64,000 nt of DNA, from positions 1,266,050 through 1,330,049 of the forward strand of contig NZ_SNWP01000010.1 in assembly GCF_004361915.1 (NCBI RefSeq). The letters are read 5' to 3'. The position numbers and the translations under genes were made by a program. The notes below the pieces were generated by a model. That model was not told the origin of the DNA. It did no database searches and was given only the letters and a program-made list of their open reading frames with translations. Numbering within the stretch: the stretch's first letter is position 1; the number at the start of each line of letters is the position of its first letter. The stretch is from Sediminibacterium goheungense. GTDB lineage: Bacteria; Bacteroidota; Bacteroidia; Chitinophagales; Chitinophagaceae. Below, piece by piece: positions 60,843 to 64,000 of the stretch.

Positions 60843-61906
60843 GTATGAAAATATTATACGCAGTTCAGGCCACCGGAAACGGGCATATCAGCCGCGCCAT
60901 GGAGCTCATGCCTTTTTTAGAGCAATATGGTGAAGTTGATGTATTTCTGAGTGGCAGTAATAGCAACTTACATCCAAAGCTTCCGGTAAAATATCGGAGT
61001 AACGGATTGAGTTTATTCTATGGCAATACCGGAGGACTTGATTACTGGCGCATGTGGAAGGAGCTGAATTTGCAAAGAATATGGAAAGAAGCGAAATCGC
61101 TCCCTGTTGAAAAATATGATATTGTACTTAATGATTTCGATAGCATAACTGCAATGGCTTGCACGCTGAAGAAAGTGCCGTCTATTGGCTTTGGGCATCA
61201 GGCAAGTTTTCAAAGCAACCTTACACCCAGAGCCGGTAAAAAGGATTTTACAGGTGAAATGGTATTACAACGATACGCCAGAGCATCTGCCTATATTGGT
61301 TTACATTTTCAGCAGTATGATCATTTTATTTATTCACCAGTGATTAAGGAAGACATACTGAAAGCCTATCCAAAAAATAATGGACATATTACTGTCTATC
61401 TTTCACATTACAGTGATGAGGTTGTACTCAATGTTTTACACAAAGTAAAAGATATTCGTTTTGAAGTGTTTTCAAAAAAAGCAAAGCAGCTGGAAAAAAA
61501 AGAAAACGTTACACTGATTCCAATCAGCAACGAAGCTTTTACCCATAGCATGATACATGCAAATGGCATTATTACCGGCGCTGGTTTTGAAACACCCGCA
61601 GAAGCCTTGTATATGGGCAAACAATTACTTTGTTTACCTATCCGTGGGCAATACGAGCAGTTGTGCAATGCTGCGGCCCTGAAACAGTTTAATGTAACCG
61701 TGGTCGATAAAATAACAGACTCCTTTTCTTCAGAAGTTCAGAACTGGTTGCATAATAGTGCTGTTAAACCATTAACACTATCGCATAGTACTTACGAAAT
61801 TGTTCAGAAAGCCGTTGAAGCGGGTCGGAGTTTACAGAAGAAAACAGAACAGGAAGTTTTTACGGATATTTTTACTCGCCAGAAAGAAATCAATCAACCT
61901 GCGTAA
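60839..61906 (+). CDS. glycosyltransferase (GT-B, MJ1255-like)
   Basis: A 355-residue predicted glycosyltransferase. The N-terminal motif VQATGNGHISRAMEL and the late donor-site region GIITGAGFETPAEALYMGK with IRGQYEQLCNA match the MJ1255/PF13528-type family. The acceptor is unknown. Its start overlaps the stop of the LpxH-like gene (ATGA), so the two are co-translated, which points to a role in lipid or cell-envelope sugar assembly. Confidence 0.85.
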   Translation: MSMKILYAVQATGNGHISRAMELMPFLEQYGEVDVFLSGSNSNLHPKLPVKYRSNGLSLFYGNTGGLDYWRMWKELNLQRIWKEAKSLPVEKYDIVLNDFDSITAMACTLKKVPSIGFGHQASFQSNLTPRAGKKDFTGEMVLQRYARASAYIGLHFQQYDHFIYSPVIKEDILKAYPKNNGHITVYLSHYSDEVVLNVLHKVKDIRFEVFSKKAKQLEKKENVTLIPISNEAFTHSMIHANGIITGAGFETPAEALYMGKQLLCLPIRGQYEQLCNAAALKQFNVTVVDKITDSFSSEVQNWLHNSAVKPLTLSHSTYEIVQKAVEAGRSLQKKTEQEVFTDIFTRQKEINQPA

Positions 61907-61924
61907 CCTTTGTTTTATCATCGT

Positions 61925-62806
61925 TTATAAACAAAGTAATACCTGCCACGCTTTTTCTATCTTATTATCATTCAGTAGTTCTGCTGCATATTTATGCAGC
62001 TCTGCTTCCATCTCTGTTGGACTTACTGAATAATACTGAAAAATATTTTTTACCCTATCATCTTCAAAAGATGCATCAATATCCGGTATGGCATGTACGT
62101 TACCAAGCATCCCTAAATGATTACCGGTAAGTATAGTACTATTTCTTACACTATCAGGCAGTTGGTCTACACCGATACCGAGCTGTGTATTTGGCTTAGG
62201 CACTTTAAATAAGTTATCAGGGCTCACTTTACAATACCAGTCGCCACCTAATCTTGCCACCAGATGTAATTTTTGCTGATCGATCTTACCATCTTCACCG
62301 AGAATACTTTCATCCACATGCATACATAACACTTCAGCAATAACAAGCTGACCTGCACCACCATTTTCTCCCAGGCTTTTCACTTCATTTACTTTACACT
62401 CCAGTTTTATTTTGGCTTCTTTTACCATGGGTGGACGTACAATAGTAGCTACTTCACTTGTAAAACCAGCTTTTATAAACTCGTTTACACCTTTCGGAAA
62501 TTCACAACTTGATAAGCTTACCTGTTGTACCATATCATAGTCAACAATATTAATAACACATTCCGGCACTTCCAGTACATTATCAAGTGTATGCTTGGTA
62601 GTATTATCCCTGCCTCTTCTGGAAGGTGAAAAAATAACGATGGGCGGGTTCGACGAAAACAGATTAAAGAAACTAAAAGGACTCAGATTTACATTACCCG
62701 CCTTATCAACAGTACTGGCAAAACATACAGGACGTGGTGCAATGGCATGTTGTAACCATTGCTGTTTTTCCATAACAGGTAAGGAGCTGATATCGATTGT
62801 TTTCAT
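61925..62806 (-). CDS. flavin reductase-like domain protein
   Basis: A 293-residue FMN-binding protein of the flavin reductase-like family: HAIAPRPVCFASTVDKAGNVNLSPFSFFN near the N-terminus and PIVIFSPSRR shortly after. It may reduce flavin or use FMN to reduce another substrate. The ATG at 62806 (MKTIDISSLPV) is used; an upstream frame to 62878 overlaps psd and is not needed. It begins 31 bp after psd and may be co-transcribed with it. Confidence 0.88.
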   Translation of the reverse strand: MKTIDISSLPVMEKQQWLQHAIAPRPVCFASTVDKAGNVNLSPFSFFNLFSSNPPIVIFSPSRRGRDNTTKHTLDNVLEVPECVINIVDYDMVQQVSLSSCEFPKGVNEFIKAGFTSEVATIVRPPMVKEAKIKLECKVNEVKSLGENGGAGQLVIAEVLCMHVDESILGEDGKIDQQKLHLVARLGGDWYCKVSPDNLFKVPKPNTQLGIGVDQLPDSVRNSTILTGNHLGMLGNVHAIPDIDASFEDDRVKNIFQYYSVSPTEMEAELHKYAAELLNDNKIEKAWQVLLCL

Positions 62807-62837
62807 TTGAATTTTCGGGAAGGAAATGTTTATAGAA

Positions 62838-63497
62838 TTATTCCCAGCTTGCCAATACGGTAACACCACCTTGCACAACCTGGTTCATACTTACCTCTAC
62901 TTTAGTGCCTATGGGCAATAAAATATCAACCCGGCTCCCGAATTTGATAAAACCATATTCATCACATTGTTTTACCTCCTGACCAATCTCTGTATAATTG
63001 CAGATGCGTTTTGCCAGTGCTCCGGCTATTTGTTTATAAAGAATGGTGCCATAATTATTTTTTACAGCTACGCTCCATCTTTCATTTTCAGTAGAAGATT
63101 TAGGGTGCCAGGCTACCAGGTATTTACCTTTATGATACTGGTTATAAACTACCTCACCACTCATGGGATTCCTGTTTACATGTACGTTGGCCGGACTCAT
63201 AAAAATACTCACCTGTATTCTTTTGTCTTTGAAATACTCCTCATCAACTATCTCTTCGATAACAACCACTTTTCCATCAGCCGGGCAAATCAGTTTCTTA
63301 TCATCCAGTGTATGTACCCGGTTAGGGATTCGAAAAAAAGAAATCAGAAATAGCAGAACTCCCAATGTAACTATAAAAATGCTGATCGCCAGCCAGGGCA
63401 TTGATGCGCTAAAGAAAGTAAAAGAAGCAACATTTAGTATACCAAAAATCAGGGCGCTGATGCCAATCGTCTGGTAACCTTCGCGATGAATGGTCAT
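62838..63497 (-). CDS. psd: phosphatidylserine decarboxylase
   Basis: A 219-residue pyruvoyl enzyme of the short (archaeal/Bacteroidota) type that converts phosphatidylserine to phosphatidylethanolamine. Two N-terminal helices anchor it in the membrane (about 10-50). The VSIFMSPANVHVNR motif and the self-cleavage site in FIKFGSRVD (Gly-Ser) are present. It follows cdsA by 54 bp, so CDP-diacylglycerol supply and PE production are clustered. Confidence 0.92.
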   Translation of the reverse strand: MTIHREGYQTIGISALIFGILNVASFTFFSASMPWLAISIFIVTLGVLLFLISFFRIPNRVHTLDDKKLICPADGKVVVIEEIVDEEYFKDKRIQVSIFMSPANVHVNRNPMSGEVVYNQYHKGKYLVAWHPKSSTENERWSVAVKNNYGTILYKQIAGALAKRICNYTEIGQEVKQCDEYGFIKFGSRVDILLPIGTKVEVSMNQVVQGGVTVLASWE

Positions 63498-63551
63498 GAA
63501 TTAGAAATTAGGCAACAAAGGTAAACGAATGGGACAGATTTTCACAGCTTT

Positions 63552-64000
63552 TTAGCGAATCAGGAACAAAGCCAGCCATACATAAGGTGTTGCCAGTAAT
63601 AAAGAATCGAAACGATCTAAAAAACCACCATGTCCGGGCATAAAATTCCCACTGTCTTTTACACCTGCCATCCGCTTTAGTTTACTTTCGAAGAGATCGC
63701 CCAAGGTTCCCATAACAGTAGCTGTAACAGTAATTACAATCATTTGAACGGTATCAACCTCAAGCCAATAAACTGCGGTCAGTGTAACAGCCAATATAGC
63801 CAGTATACCTCCGCCAATGGTTCCTTCCCAGGTTTTTTTGGGGGAGATGGAAGAGAAAGGGGTTTTGCCGATAAAAGACCCCACTATATAGGCCATTGTA
63901 TCATTAATCCAGATAGTAGCAATGATTAACATAGGTAAGAGCCAGCCTCCGGAAAGAACTAGGGATGAAATTTTACCATACAGATCAAGTAAAAGTCCCC
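63552..64000 (-). CDS. cdsA: phosphatidate cytidylyltransferase, 5' part cut by the window
   Basis: The C-terminal part of CdsA, which makes CDP-diacylglycerol from phosphatidate and CTP. The CDP-diglyceride synthase signature is complete: SKLKRMAGVKDSG, then NFMPGHGGFLDRFDS. The frame stays open without a stop from 63932 through to the window end, so the gene continues past 64000. Its product feeds phosphatidylserine and, probably, the CDP-alcohol phosphatidyltransferase of the inositol-lipid cluster. Confidence 0.95.
   Translation of the reverse strand, partial: GLLLDLYGKISSLVLSGGWLLPMLIIATIWINDTMAYIVGSFIGKTPFSSISPKKTWEGTIGGGILAILAVTLTAVYWLEVDTVQMIVITVTATVMGTLGDLFESKLKRMAGVKDSGNFMPGHGGFLDRFDSLLLATPYVWLALFLIR

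Noticed and set aside
1..64000. tRNA, rRNA, CRISPR or prophage
   Set aside because: Intergenic regions were read for tRNA-like cloverleaves, repeat-spacer arrays and phage genes; none was seen.

Overview
The window is a 64 kb, gene-dense stretch of a Bacteroidota chromosome, most likely from the Chitinophagaceae or a close relative. The support for this is: promoters of the form TTTG-N19/20-TAnnTTTG, almost no Shine-Dalgarno sequences, CarboxypepD_reg outer-membrane barrels, DUF5686, DUF4833 and 2TM proteins, and an inositol-lipid gene cluster of the type known from Bacteroidota. No rRNA, tRNA, CRISPR array, phage or classical insertion sequence was recognised.

Region 1 (1-17.1 kb, minus strand) is a branched-chain amino acid and threonine block, transcribed leuA-leuC-leuD-leuB, then ilvE-ilvD-ilvB-ilvN-ilvC-ilvA, then thrA-thrB-thrC. 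It encodes the route from aspartate semialdehyde to threonine, threonine to 2-oxobutyrate, and on to Ile, Val and Leu. Two unannotated leader peptides control it. One before ilvE has Ile-Val-Ile triplet runs and is followed by a textbook terminator and a competing antiterminator. One before thrA has three Ile and five Thr codons in a row and is followed by a weaker terminator. Each has a good Bacteroidota promoter. leuA has no leucine leader but starts behind a long hairpin ending in a T-run.

Region 2 (17.2-30.1 kb) holds a helical-repeat protein, a DUF6090-like membrane protein, a secreted amidohydrolase, two multi-PAS sensor kinases (one with an N-terminal receiver), a long-chain acyl-CoA synthetase, a 2TM protein, a TPR protein and a DUF1015 protein.

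Region 3 (30.1-39.8 kb, minus strand) is a probable inositol-lipid operon: myo-inositol-phosphate synthase, a PgpA-like phosphatase, GtrA, a DUF5686 barrel protein, a CDP-alcohol phosphatidyltransferase fused to a DUF4833-like domain, and a PAP2/AUR1-type enzyme. A TetR gene precedes it; serC and a DUF502 protein lie further upstream. cdsA and psd at the right edge supply CDP-diacylglycerol and phosphatidylethanolamine.

Region 4 (39.9-46.9 kb, plus strand) is a TetR-TolC-adaptor-RND efflux operon. A perfect 11-bp inverted repeat covers its consensus promoter, and a strong terminator closes it.

Region 5 (46.9-64 kb) is mixed: two decayed GxxExxY genes associated with inverted repeats (one forms a 466-bp cassette with 39-bp terminal inverted repeats), an AIM24-like protein, a TIGR02757 protein, a large outer-membrane barrel, an XRE regulator with a membrane partner, a GH9 plus polysaccharide-deacetylase fusion, an FAH-family enzyme, a small exported Cys/Lys-rich protein, a YjjG-type phosphatase, an SDR, LpxH with a glycosyltransferase, a flavoprotein, psd and a partial cdsA. 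Several intergenic palindromes recur in the window and look like small repeat families.
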